Part shown: piece after piece, positions 23,168 to 34,385 of the stretch
Position numbering within the stretch: position 1 is the first letter of the stretch
Layout of the letters: each line of letters starts with the position of its first letter
Source: Welwitschia mirabilis
Lineage: Eukaryota; Gnetophyta; Gnetopsida; Welwitschiales
Reading direction: 5' to 3'
DNA: 64,000 nt
Assembly: GCA_051453625.1 (NCBI GenBank)
Contig: JBOZIK010000001.1
Span: 141,855,742 to 141,919,741 of the forward strand
Program-made: the position numbers and the translations under genes
Notes under the pieces: model-generated
What the model was told of the DNA's origin: nothing
Databases searched by the model: none
The model's input: the letters and a program-made list of their open reading frames with translations, nothing else

Positions 23168-24420
23168 TTATAATACTAATTCTAGTCTAGGCCAATCTAC
23201 CACTTCTTTGACGTTATCATAATCTATACTAAATCCTTTTTTTGATATTACATGATACAAAAATCTAATTTTTGATATCCAAAACTTATATTTTTCTAGA
23301 TTTTCATTGAAGTAATTTCTTCTTAAGGTATCCAATATTATTCTTAGATGTTGTTCATGGGCTTTCTTTATTAGAGAGTATACTAGTATATCATCAATAA
23401 AAACTACTAAAAATTTATTTAAATATCCTATAAATATGTTATTCATTACTATTATAAATACTAATGGAGCATTGATGAGACCAAAAGAAACAACCTTAAA
23501 TTCAAAATTTCTATACTAGGTTATAAAGACAATTTTGAAGATATCCTTTTCCTTGATTCAAAGTTGGTGATATTTTGATTTAAGATACATTTTAGAGAAT
23601 ATTTTTATATTCTTCAACTAATCAAATAAATATTATATTCTTGATAAGAAATAGTTATTCTTTATTGTTTCTTGATTTAAGATTCTGTAATATATAGAAA
23701 GTCTTAGAATATTATCCTTCTTTTCAATAAATAAAACTAATGCATCCCAATAAAACATGCTTAGTCTGATTGGATCTTTATCTAATAATAATATTAGTTG
23801 TATTTTTAGTATTTTCAACTCAACCAGAGACATTCTATAAGGGGCTATNNNNNNNNNNNNNNNNNNNNNNNNNNNNNNNNNNNNNNNNNNNNNNNNNNNN
23901 NNNNNNNNNNNNNNNNNNNNNNNNNNNNNNNNNNNNNNNNNNNNNNNNAGAGTATACTAGTATATCATCAATAAAGACTACCAAAAATTTATTTAGATAT
24001 CCTCTAAATATGTTATTCATTACTATTATAAATACTAATGGAGTATTGATGATATCAAAAGAAACAACCTTAAATTCAGAATTTCTATACTGGGTTATAA
24101 AGACAATTTTGAAGATATACTTTTCCTTGATTCAAAGTTGGTGATATTTTGATTTAAGATACATTTTAGAGAAGATTTTTATATCCTTCAACTAATCAAA
24201 TAAATAGTTATTCTTTATTGTTACTTGATTTAGGATTCTGTAATATATAGAAAGTCTTAGAATATAATCCTTTTTTTTAACAAATAAAACTAATGTATCC
24301 CAAGAAAACATTCTTAGTATAATTGGGTCTTTATCTAATAATAATATTAGTTATACTTTTAGTATTCTCAACTCAACCAGAGACATTCTATAAGGGGATC
24401 TAGATTGGATTCTACACTGA
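23168..24420 (-). pseudogene. Chromovirus reverse transcriptase
   Basis: RT of Del/Tekay type on the minus strand. It starts SPYRMSLVELRILK (about 24,370-24,405), then WDTLVLFVKKKDYILRLSIYYR (family: WGAPVLFVKKKDGS.R.CIDYR). The palm part is well preserved at 23,168-23,446, open for 92 codons: MNNIFIGYLNKFLVVFIDDILVYS with the FIDD catalytic box, then HEQHLRIILDTLRRNYF, FLYHVISKKGFSIDYDNVKEV and DWPR. A 100-N gap at 23,849-23,948 is followed by a second copy of the FIDDILVYS region and part of the upstream domain, so two overlapping copies are given in the wrong layout. Strongest coding trace of the element. Confidence 0.88.
23849..23948. other. 100-N gap flanked by duplicate sequence
   Basis: AGAGTATACTAGTATATCATCAATAAA after the gap equals 23,375 onward; about 470 bases are repeated with few changes. 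Confidence 0.9.
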
Positions 24421-24649
24421 GTTTTAAAGTTATTTCAAAATAATCTCTACTATTATGGAGCATGTTGGTAATTCATCTCAAAACATATCCATATACTTCT
24501 ACATCACTAGAGTTTCTAAAATTTTTGGCTGAGTTTCCAATGAGAATATGTATTTCATTATAACAAATATATTCTCTCTTTCAACTTTCTTTCTTAGCTA
24601 CTAGCCTATAATTACATTTAACATAGTAAAACTAGGCTTAATTGGTAAC

Positions 24650-24960
24650 TAGATTGTCTCCATTTTAAGACTTAAAGCTATAAATTTTCTAGAGTAGCAG
24701 TCTATTTGAGCCTTATTCACCTATAGCCAATTCATATATAAGATAATATTAAAGTACTCCAATTTTAAAACTAGAAGCTATACTTGAAATGTATAACCAC
24801 TAATGTCCAGATAGCACATAGAAGTTTTATTAAGAGTTATAATTTTACTATCATGTAAAAGTTCTACTACTATTTACTTCCTAATCTTAATCATGAGTAA
24901 TAATCTTTGAGCTAAACAAAAGAAAATGAAAAAAAATCTAAAACTTATAGATTTAAAAAA
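24650..24960 (-). pseudogene. Chromovirus aspartic protease remnant
   Basis: Minus-strand LEYFNIILYMNWL at about 24,725-24,765 matches the C-terminal motif of gypsy retropepsins ('fDvILGMDWL'), followed by VNKAQIDCYSRKF (family 'h.a.iDC..k.v.f'). The DTG/DSG active site itself was not recognised. It lies between gag's zinc knuckle and RT as expected. Confidence 0.65.
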
Positions 24961-25079
24961 GTTCTTATAAGGAGTTATAGTAGAGTACTTGAAGTTTTAG
25001 TATTATTGAAGGTTGATTTCCTTAATCAAAAACTGAGAAATATAGTTTTTAATATTGTTTATGGACTCTCCTCTTTTCT

Positions 25080-25968
25080 TTATTTAAAGGCAATTTTTTA
25101 CTATATGAGGATCTCCATAGTTATAGCATCCTCTTCATATGAAGTTTTTTAGTTAAATTTTCTAATGGAGACTTTAGTTTTGGTAAGTTTAATTATTTAC
25201 CCCTTCCTTGAGGAGGCTTAGATTTTATTACATTAGCCCTAAGCATCTAAAATATACTAGTGTTCATTGCTAGCACTAGATGCTTGAATGATGGCCTTTT
25301 TGCTAGCTATGTTTGTCTACCCTCTTGAAGTGTCTTTTGCCTTTCTTTAAAATTACTATCCTTGATCCATAATTATTTATCAAGTTTGGTATTTATTAAG
25401 CTTTAATAAGAGTGTCAGGCTAAAAATTCTTGACTTGGCTTAAAATTGTAGGATGTAAACCTACCACTGATTTTCTCACTTTCACTATTTCACTTTCATC
25501 TATCTCAAGCAAATAATTTAGTAACTTCATTAATGTGTGTTTTCATATTAGGTCACTATCATAAGGCCTTGGTTAAGGCTATAAAATTATTCTGCCTTTG
25601 CATTTTATAGAATTTTAATATATACATCATTTGTAATCTACCCTTAAATTATTTCCAAGCTAGATAATCTAGAAATTAAGTTCTTTTTTTAATTGATGAA
25701 TTAACAAGGTAGCCTTTTATTTTGATATAAAGTTGAATAGATCTAACTCTATTGATATGGAAACTAATCGTGCCTCAGCTTCAGTTGCATTGTATGATCC
25801 TTTGAAAACTAAAGGAATTGCTTGCTTAAATTCCATTATCAACTTTGTAGATATTTCTACTTCATTTCTATCATTATCTCTCTCTTGCAATTTATTCACT
25901 TGGTTGTGTCCTGCATTAACTAGAGATCTAAGATTAGTAGAAGGAACAACTTTTCTTCTGAGTACCAT
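25080..25968 (-). pseudogene. Chromovirus gag with zinc knuckle
   Basis: Gag starts at 25,968, about 60 bases inside the PBS. The first 83 codons (25,717-25,968) are open: MVLRRKVVPSTNLRSLVNAG, then MEFKQAIPLVFKGSYNATEAEA, matching 'F....pp.F.G...p..A..W'. It then decays through stops to a zinc knuckle at 25,090-25,128: CYNYGDPHIVKNC. The pattern is CX2CX4HX4C with the second Cys changed to Tyr (TGT to TAT), so it could not bind zinc normally. Paralogous to the gag at 14,930-15,668. Confidence 0.8.
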
Positions 25969-26027
25969 CGATTAGATCTTATAAAGTCTTAAATTATGGT
26001 ATTAGTGAGTAAAATTTATTAACCTAA

Positions 26028-26040
26028 GGCTCTGATACCA
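26028..26040 (-). promoter_or_regulatory. Primer binding site, tRNA-iMet
   Basis: Minus-strand TGGTATCAGAGCC, the standard plant initiator-Met PBS without mismatch, three bases (GTT) after the end of the 5' LTR (CATGACA). It proves the strand and the LTR boundary. Confidence 0.9.
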
Positions 26041-26737
26041 AACTGTCATGGCTTTAACACCCTTATAAAATCCAAAAAATTTTATTAACCTAAACATTAT
26101 CTTAATTAGTATTATTTGGAAAGTTTTGGAAGACACCTTAGCAACATTTTAACAAAACTACCTGATCATTTTAGAAAGGACTTAAACTATAATATTCTAT
26201 GTGATTAGAGTCTTTCTTAATGTTAAACTATTAGTAGGTGCTATAATAATATAAAAATTAGATTTCTTAAAAATAATTAATGATATAGTAACTTATTTCT
26301 ATTAAGATTTATCTAAAACAATCTCCTACTTATAGTAATTTATGAGGTAAAGTTACTTACTTATTTAAGAGAAGACATCTTTGTTAGTATCAAGTTTTCT
26401 GCCTAGAACTATAATTTATTTAAGTATTTATTCTTTTATTAGAATCCCCTTTTCTACCCTTTTATATTAGCCTTTTAAAATCCAAGAACTTTGGAGAGTA
26501 GTACTAAAAGGGCTCATTGGGGTTTATGTGAGGAACATTTTATTAATTCACTTATTAAAATTTTTTCTTAAAAATGTTTTCTATTAATACCTAAAGCTAG
26601 CCTTTTATATAAGCTTTTCAAAGTCTAAGAACTTTAGAGAGTAATATTAAAAGAGTTTCTTAGGGTTTATGTATTAATGTTCTCACTTATTAAAACTTTC
26701 CCTTAAAAGTTCTTTTATAAAGTCCTAAGGATTACCC

Positions 26738-26837
26738 NNNNNNNNNNNNNNNNNNNNNNNNNNNNNNNNNNNNNNNNNNNNNNNNNNNNNNNNNNNNNNN
26801 NNNNNNNNNNNNNNNNNNNNNNNNNNNNNNNNNNNNN
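26738..26837. other. 100-N gap flanked by duplicate sequence
   Basis: AGAAAGGACTTAAACTATAAT after the gap is the sequence at 26,174; about 560 bases recur. Confidence 0.9.
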
Positions 26838-28125
26838 AGAAAGGACTTAAACTATAATCTTCTATGTGATTAGAGTCTTTCTTAATGTTAAACTATTAGT
26901 AGGTGCTATAATACTATAAACATTAGATTTCTTAAAAAGAATTACTGATATAGTAACTTCTTTCTATTAAGATTTGTCTAAAACAATCTCCTACTTAGAG
27001 TAATTTATGAGGTGAAGTTACTTACTTATTTAACAGAAGACATCATTGTTAGTATCAAGTTTTCTACCTAGAACTATAATTTATTTAAGTATTTATTCTT
27101 CATTAGAATTCCCTTTTCTACCCTTTTATATTATCTTTTTAAAATCTAAGAACTTTGGAGAGTAGTACTAGAAGGGCTAATTGGGGTTTATGTAAGGAAG
27201 GTTTTATTAATTCACTTATTAAATTTTTTTCTTAAAAAGGTTTTCTATTAATACTTAAAGATAGCCTTTTATATAAGCTTTTCAAAGTCTAAGAACTTTA
27301 GAGAATAATATTAAAAGAGTTTCTTAGGGTTTATTATTAATGTTCTCACTTATTAAAACTTTTCCTTAAAAGTTCTTTTATAAAGTCCTAAGGATTACCC
27401 TTTTATATTAGCTTTCCAAAGTCTAAGAATTTTAGAGAGTAACACTATAAGAGTCCCTTGGGATAGCTTTCCAAATTCTAAGAAATTTAGAGAGTATCAT
27501 AAAAAGGGTTCACCAGGATGTCTATGAGAACATTTTCACTTATTAAAATTTTTCTTTAAAAGGGTTTTTATTAATTCCCAAGGATTAGCTTTCTGTATTA
27601 TCTTTTCAAAGTCTAAGAGCTTTGGAGAGTAGCATAAGATCATTTTTACTTATTAAATCTTTCTATTAAAATTCCTTTATTAATCCCAAGGGATACCCTT
27701 CTTTATTAGCTATTCAAATTTTAAGAACTTTAATGAGTAGCACTAAAAGAATTCCTTGGGGTTTTATTATGAGAACATTTTTACTTATTAAAACTTTTAT
27801 TTAAAAATTCCTTTATTAAGTCCTAAGGGTTACTCTTAGTTTGGTAAACTCTAATGGTTACCCTTTTATATTAGTTCTTTAAAGTTTAAAACTTTAGGGA
27901 GTAACACTAGAAGAGTTTCTTAGGATAGCTTTCCATAGTTCAAGATCTTTAGAAAGTACCACTAAAATAGTTCCTTAGGATTTATTGTAAGAATCTTTTC
28001 ACTTATCAAAATGTTTTCTTAAAAGTTATTTTTTTAAGCTCAAGGGCTACCCTTTTTATATTAACTTTCTAAAGTCTAATAACTTTGGAGAGTAGGGATA
28101 AGATGGTTCCTTGGGGTTTATGTAA

Positions 28126-28225
28126 NNNNNNNNNNNNNNNNNNNNNNNNNNNNNNNNNNNNNNNNNNNNNNNNNNNNNNNNNNNNNNNNNNNNNNNNNNN
28201 NNNNNNNNNNNNNNNNNNNNNNNNN
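28126..28225. other. 100-N gap flanked by duplicate sequence
   Basis: AGGATTACCCTTTTATATTAGC after the gap is the sequence at about 27,390; about 735 bases recur. Confidence 0.9.
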
Positions 28226-29097
28226 AGGATTACCCTTTTATATTAGCTTTCCAAAGTCCAAGAACTTTAGACAGTAACACTAGAAGAGTCCCTTGGGATA
28301 GCTTTCGAAAGTCTAAGAAATTTAGGGAGTATCATAAAAAGGGTTTACCAGGATGTCTATGAGAATATTTTCACTTATTAAAATTTTTCTTTAAAAGGCT
28401 TTTTATTAATTCCCAAGGATTAGCTTTCTATATTACCTTTCCAAAGTCTAATAACTTTGGAAAGTAGCATAAGATCATTTATACTTATTAAATCTTTCTA
28501 TTAAAAGTCCTTTATAAAGCCTAAGGGCTACCCTTCTTTATTAGCTTTTCAAAATTTAAGAACTTTAATGAGTAGCACTAAAAGAGTTCGTTGGGGTTTA
28601 TTATGAGAAGATTTTTACTTATTAAAACTTTTATTTAAAAATTCCTTTATTAAGTCCTAAGGATTATCCTTAGTTTTTTAAACTCTAAAGGTTACCCTTC
28701 TATATTAGTTTTTTAAAGTTAAAAACTTTAGAGAGTAATACTAAAAGAGTTCCTTAGGACATCTTTCCATAGTTTAAGATATTTGGAGAGTATCACTAAA
28801 ATAGTTCCTTAGGATTTATTGTAAGAATCTTTTCACTTATGAAAATGTTTTCTTAAAAGTTATTTTATTAAGCTCAAGGACTACCCTTTTTATATCAACT
28901 TTAAAAAGTCTAATAACTTTGGAGAGTAGGGATAAGATGGTTCCTTGGGGTTTATGTAAGATTATTTGCATTAAAAACATATTTCTCTAAAAACATATAA
29001 GAGCATTTTCACTATATGAAACCAATTTCTAGAAATAAATATGTAACTACCTTGGAAAAATACCCAAAATATAACATGCATTTAACATTAAACAGAC

Positions 29098-29197
29098 NNN
29101 NNNNNNNNNNNNNNNNNNNNNNNNNNNNNNNNNNNNNNNNNNNNNNNNNNNNNNNNNNNNNNNNNNNNNNNNNNNNNNNNNNNNNNNNNNNNNNNNN
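29098..29197. other. 100-N gap flanked by duplicate sequence
   Basis: GAAACC-ATTTCTAGAAATAAATATGTAACT occurs about 80 bases before the gap and immediately after it. Confidence 0.9.
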
Positions 29198-29817
29198 ACG
29201 AAACCGATTTCTAGAAATAAATATGTAACTGCCTTGGAAAAATACCCAAAATATAACATGCATTTAACATTAATCAAACCTAAATAAGAGTCTAGATTAC
29301 GCTAAAAATAAATATTATAAAAAAATTAGATTAGATTTCTAATAATAATAAGAGATTAAATAAAACTAAATCTTCCATTTTTAAGGAGAATCTCTACTAT
29401 AGATAATAAGTAAACATTACATTACGCTATATATGCTATCGTTTTTAATTAATCTTAAAACTAATCAAAAAAAATATATTTATATTTGGATATGGTTAAA
29501 TAAATAAAGAAAGGAATAGAAATAGATAAATATTTAATTTATACAACCCATAAGAAAATCGCTTCAATCAAGATTAAAATAAAATAATAAATTACATAAC
29601 CATATCTAAGTCCAACATGAAAGGAATAAATTTTGATCCATAAAACTCTATTAATCAAAATAAAACTCACTACATTTGCAAGAAGAGATAACAAGTACCA
29701 TTCCTAATTACTTTTGACTCTTTAAAGGGGCATTCTAGAAGCTTAGGCACTTCTAAAATGCTCTTGTAGAAGAGTCGGATAGATCTAGGATGCACTAATT
29801 CATGTGTATCTATATAA

Positions 29818-29917
29818 NNNNNNNNNNNNNNNNNNNNNNNNNNNNNNNNNNNNNNNNNNNNNNNNNNNNNNNNNNNNNNNNNNNNNNNNNNNNNNNNNNN
29901 NNNNNNNNNNNNNNNNN
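29818..29917. other. 100-N gap in the 5' LTR
   Basis: Default-length gap. By alignment to 19,120-19,150 of the other LTR almost nothing is missing here, and no long duplicate is visible. Confidence 0.9.
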
Positions 29918-31769
29918 ATATAATAAACACCCCAATAGTGTAATCCCCATTCCTTTCATCCCTTTAATGTACAATTTAAAAGCTTAAGAACTCCCAAAAT
30001 GTTATGCAAGAGAGGTTGTTGATAAAATAAATGCTATTAGGAAAATATGATAAAAAAAGAATTTATAGAAAAGGGTTTGTAATGGAGGCTAAATGGATGT
30101 AATGTGGGCCATCGAGAAACTCGATGAATGTTTTAAGAATCTTAGAAGATCCTTGAAAGGATAAGGTAAGAATGGGATTCAAAAGAGGCCATTGAGAAAC
30201 TCGATGGAATAGAGGGGGGTCAAAAACCATTTAGAAAAGAAGGGGAGGAGGGAAGTGTATTCAAGAGGGATCCTCAAGAACCACAATGAGGTGATTAAAA
30301 AATGAAAAAGGATGTAAAAGAAATTTAAGTAACATAAATCTTCTCCTAGGTATTTCTATGACTAAAACAAATATCCAAAAGAGATAAATTACATAAGATT
30401 TCATTTCCAATAAGGGACAAAATAGATTTTCTAGTAAATTACAATTTAATAGTAATTTATAAAATGCTTTTCAAATTTATATTTTTATAGAGGAAGTTAT
30501 ATTAGAATAGGGAATTATAAAATTAACTCAAGGGGGCCTTTTTTAAAGTATAAAATACTACTTTATGGTTGCAATAATTGATATTCCAGGACCTCAAGAA
30601 TTAAGTGGAAATATAGTAATTTCTTACCCAAATTTCTACCATCATCACTTAATGACCATAATGTTAAGCAACCAATGTACCTATGATAAAAAGATATCAA
30701 TGGGAGCTATAAAAAAAACAATTCTTAATGGGGTCTAGGTAAGGGGAAAAAGGTTTTAATAAATCTCAAAGGAAGCCAAACAAAATAAGAAAAACTTAAA
30801 AATTTACAAGAGTAATTATTTAATTATCTTAATTTATGTCTAGAAAAATTCACAATTTTAGTAACACAGGTGTGCCTTAGCCAAGAGGGATTTAATTCAA
30901 ATTTGATTAATTTTTCACTTCTCTTTTTAGTAGTTGCTTCCATTTCCCTGAAATCCTAGTAGAGGGTAGGCCCTCTAACATTTGCATCACCTAGTTCCTT
31001 TGATGAGATATTTATTCTTTTTATTTAACAAGTAAAGCATAAATCTCAACTTTACTCTAAGGCCCAAGAAATGTTACTCGATAATTCTAAATTAAGCTAT
31101 ATAAAAATTTTAAAAGTAAAAATTAGCCAAAACAAGGAAATATTATAGAAAAATAAGTAGTAATATCACAAGGACAAAGAATTTTAGCAATGAAAAATAG
31201 ATTAAACACCACTTAGGAAGTAAAGAGGGCTTGAGCTACACCTAAGAAAGTAGAAAAAGTATAGATCTGAAAATGAGAAGGTCTTTTCTTAAGTTGCAAG
31301 GGCAAAAAGGTAAATAAAAAATTTAAGAAGAATGATAAAGGAGACAAGGCCTTCAAGTTTCAACATGTTTATTAAAAACTTCAATGATGTTAAATTTTCA
31401 AATGAACACTTGAATGTTTTCTAAACCCCCTACTTCATAGTTAGCCTTTAAAGGAAAAAGTCATGAATGTAAATTTCTTTTAAAATAGAAGTAAGGAATA
31501 TCTTTTAATAATAATTTAAAAACTTATCGTATATTTAAAATAACTACACTTAATAGAAAAAAATCATCTTTCATAATCAATAACCTTAAAAATTCTTATG
31601 CATGAATAAATTATATTAAAATTTAATTTAATTCTTTGTTAACTTTAAGAGTAAGGATGTAACAAGAAATAAGTCAAAAGTTTGTTAAATATGGGATTTA
31701 GGTAGCTTACAGTTTGAAGGCATAATGAAGTTTTAGAATCAAGTTTTCTATTTTATAATCATGTTTTCG

Positions 31770-31808
31770 ATATATATATATATATATATATATAAATATA
31801 TATATATG
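31770..31808. repeat. (TA)n microsatellite
   Basis: About 39 bases of alternating T and A with one AA interruption. Confidence 0.9.
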
Positions 31809-32259
31809 ACATTCATGTTACAATTATATTGTATTTAAAAAGAGTCAAAGAACCTAGGATGACAACTTTACCCAATCTTAACACAATAGCTACAATGATG
31901 TATCCACTCACTATTGATACAAGCACAATTATGTAGCATTAAGTAATTCCCATTGTTTAACTAAAATCAATGTTAAGATATGTTGGCTAAATTTTCAATT
32001 AAGAAGGATTTTTTTTTTTAAGAAGGCTAAAAAAATTGTGAAAGAGTGAAATGTAAGGTTGTAATCACTAAAGAAAAACAATACCATTAGGCTCTATTAA
32101 GTAGCTATTATGAGGTGCTTGATTACATCCAATTAGTAATCACAAAGCTCAAACTACCATGTAGACACACATTTATTCATGGTAGTAGTTGCTGGCTCAT
32201 CATAAGCATGATGAAAAAAAATTTCCTTCCTTTAATGTAACTTACTTAAAGAACTATGA

Positions 32260-32359
32260 NNNNNNNNNNNNNNNNNNNNNNNNNNNNNNNNNNNNNNNNN
32301 NNNNNNNNNNNNNNNNNNNNNNNNNNNNNNNNNNNNNNNNNNNNNNNNNNNNNNNNNNN
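32260..32359. other. 100-N gap flanked by duplicate sequence
   Basis: TATTCATGGTAGTAGTT-CT-GCTCA and AATGTAACTTACT-AAAGAACTATGA occur on both sides; about 85 bases repeat. Confidence 0.9.
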
Positions 32360-33864
32360 ATCTATTCATGGTAGTAGTTTCTAGCTCACCCTAAGCATGA
32401 TGGCAAAAAATTTCCTTTCTTCAATGTAACTTACTCAAAGAACTATGATAATATTATTTCCTATAATGTAGTGGTTACATTTCGTACTCAAACATGACTG
32501 CTTAAAGCTTTTCTCCTTATTGCATTGAATAAAGTTTTAACTCAATTTTAGTGGTTCTTTAGCACTTTTTTCATCTTCCATCTTAGCCACTACAATAACA
32601 CATGCTTACCTATCTTAACTACTAAGGCCAAAACAAAATGTAGATATCGCTTCTNNNNNNNNNNACCCATTTTCAGTGATTAAATTACATACTAATACTT
32701 CATAAAATATGTCATACATGACACTTTGAATAGTAAGATATTTGCTATGAAAGAGAATGTTTTGACTCTTAAGGATGTGTAAATTTTTGTATTTTTAATT
32801 TAATAAGCATACAAGTGTAGGCGAATTTTAATGCAAATGCGAAAAAACACAAATTTTCTCCAAAATGGATAACACACTTTATCTATTTGTTTATTGCTAG
32901 GAACTTTTCAATAATACATTTAATGTAGCAAAATGATTGAAAGCAGAGGAAAATGTAGTTCTTTCATCCACCTGATACTTGAATTAACAATAATTATAGA
33001 TCACATATTAAAAATGAAAAAGATACTACAATAATATGATTAAATAGATAGTTTTATTATATTTTAAAACTAGGCAAAAAATGAGAGCTATGCATCATAT
33101 TTGTAAAAGGGATAAAAGATAAATTTAAAGAATAAAGAATAAGGTAAGCTCTTGCATTAGTTAACAAATAAATTTAGGATTAAGAACATGAATTAGAAGC
33201 ACTTCATTAACTAGTGGCTTAAGATAATGAGGTATAACCTTAAATAAATAGTCATAAGATTTATAGACATATATATTAATATGAATCATGTCAAAAAATT
33301 ATTTATATATCTAAGTAAAAGGAATTATCATATAAGATTAATAATAGTAATTCATAAACCACTATCTTATTCTTCTATTATATATAAATAATTATAGCTA
33401 ATAATCATATCTAGAATGTTTTTTTTAACTAGTTCACACGAAATATCAAAGTCAAAATATTTTAAGGCTATGATAATATCTACAACATCTAGAATAAGAA
33501 AGATTTATAAAATGTCATAATAATATTACAACTTTTAAAAAATAACAATTCATTTCAAACATATGTTTTTCAAACATAAGATAGATAATAAAAGTATTCA
33601 CTCTAATATATCCTCCTTTCAAGTTAATTTAGCTTTTCTATACTCTAGGTTTTCAATCTATTCAATACAAAAATATGAAGTAAGATCTATTAAATCATCA
33701 CTGTTCCCAATATAATCCAGGTAAGGCAAAGATAAATGTTAAAATAACTCTACGAAATAAGATAAAAAAGATAAGAATAAGGTATCAAGTGATGAATTTA
33801 TGATTCAAACCAAGTAAGAGGAGGAAGCTAATCAGGATAGTCTTCGAAGTAGAGAATATTAGTG

Positions 33865-34385
33865 NNNNNNNNNNNNNNNNNNNNNNNNNNNNNNNNNNNN
33901 NNNNNNNNNNNNNNNNNNNNNNNNNNNNNNNNNNNNNNNNNNNNNNNNNNNNNNNNNNNNNNNNNNNNNNNNNNNNNNNNNNNNNNNNNNNNNNNNNNNN
34001 NNNNNNNNNNNNNNNNNNNNNNNNNNNNNNNNNNNNNNNNNNNNNNNNNNNNNNNNNNNNNNNNNNNNNNNNNNNNNNNNNNNNNNNNNNNNNNNNNNNN
34101 NNNNNNNNNNNNNNNNNNNNNNNNNNNNNNNNNNNNNNNNNNNNNNNNNNNNNNNNNNNNNNNNNNNNNNNNNNNNNNNNNNNNNNNNNNNNNNNNNNNN
34201 NNNNNNNNNNNNNNNNNNNNNNNNNNNNNNNNNNNNNNNNNNNNNNNNNNNNNNNNNNNNNNNNNNNNNNNNNNNNNNNNNNNNNNNNNNNNNNNNNNNN
34301 NNNNNNNNNNNNNNNNNNNNNNNNNNNNNNNNNNNNNNNNNNNNNNNNNNNNNNNNNNNNNNNNNNNNNNNNNNNNNNNNNNNNN
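33865..34385. other. 521-N gap flanked by duplicate sequence
   Basis: AGTCTTCGAAGTAGAGAATATT before the gap and AGTCTTTGAAGTAGAGAATATT after it; a short overlap is repeated. Confidence 0.8.

Larger units (their letters stand above)
16984..31664 (-). mobile_element. Nearly complete Del/Tekay-type chromovirus with giant LTRs
   Basis: Both LTRs, PBS, gag, protease, RT, RNase H, integrase, chromodomain tail and a PPT-like site are present in order on the minus strand. LTRs begin TGTCATGG; the left one ends CATGACA, making a 7-bp terminal inverted repeat. The internal region is 21,173-26,043. The right LTR spans 5.6 kb, but four 100-N gaps, three with clear duplicated flanks, inflate it; corrected, both LTRs are near 4 kb. 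The flanks AGGAG (16,979-16,983) and AGAAA (31,665-31,669) could be one target-site duplication changed by two G-to-A mutations. Over the first 94 aligned LTR bases I count 13 differences, 10 of them transitions, so the insertion is old. All ORFs are broken. It appears to sit inside the LTR of an older relative (15,727-16,983). Confidence 0.85.
26044..31664 (-). repeat. 5' LTR of the giant-LTR chromovirus
   Basis: Starts TGTCATGGCTTTAACACC; ends GGATGTAACA, where the other LTR ends CATGACA. Gaps at 26,738-26,837, 28,126-28,225 and 29,098-29,197 are each followed by a repeat of earlier sequence (about 560, 735 and 80 bases); a fourth gap at 29,818-29,917 shows no clear duplicate. Corrected length is about 3.8-4 kb, like the left LTR. 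The sub-repeat array, the ragged G-rich zone (30,060-30,300) and the terminal part all align with the left LTR in the same order. Confidence 0.85.
31665..33864. other. Noncoding DNA, no gene seen
   Basis: AT-rich sequence with stops in every frame. If the giant chromovirus is nested, part of this should be the remainder of the older LTR broken at 16,984; I could not confirm this by eye. It contains a (TA)n microsatellite, a 100-N duplicate gap (32,260-32,359) and a 10-N gap (32,655-32,664). Confidence 0.5.

Noticed and set aside
26028-26043. tRNA gene similarity at GGCTCTGATACCA
   Set aside because: It is the retroelement primer binding site; no cloverleaf surrounds it.
31770-31808. (TA)n run as a promoter element
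   Set aside because: Simple microsatellite with no gene downstream.
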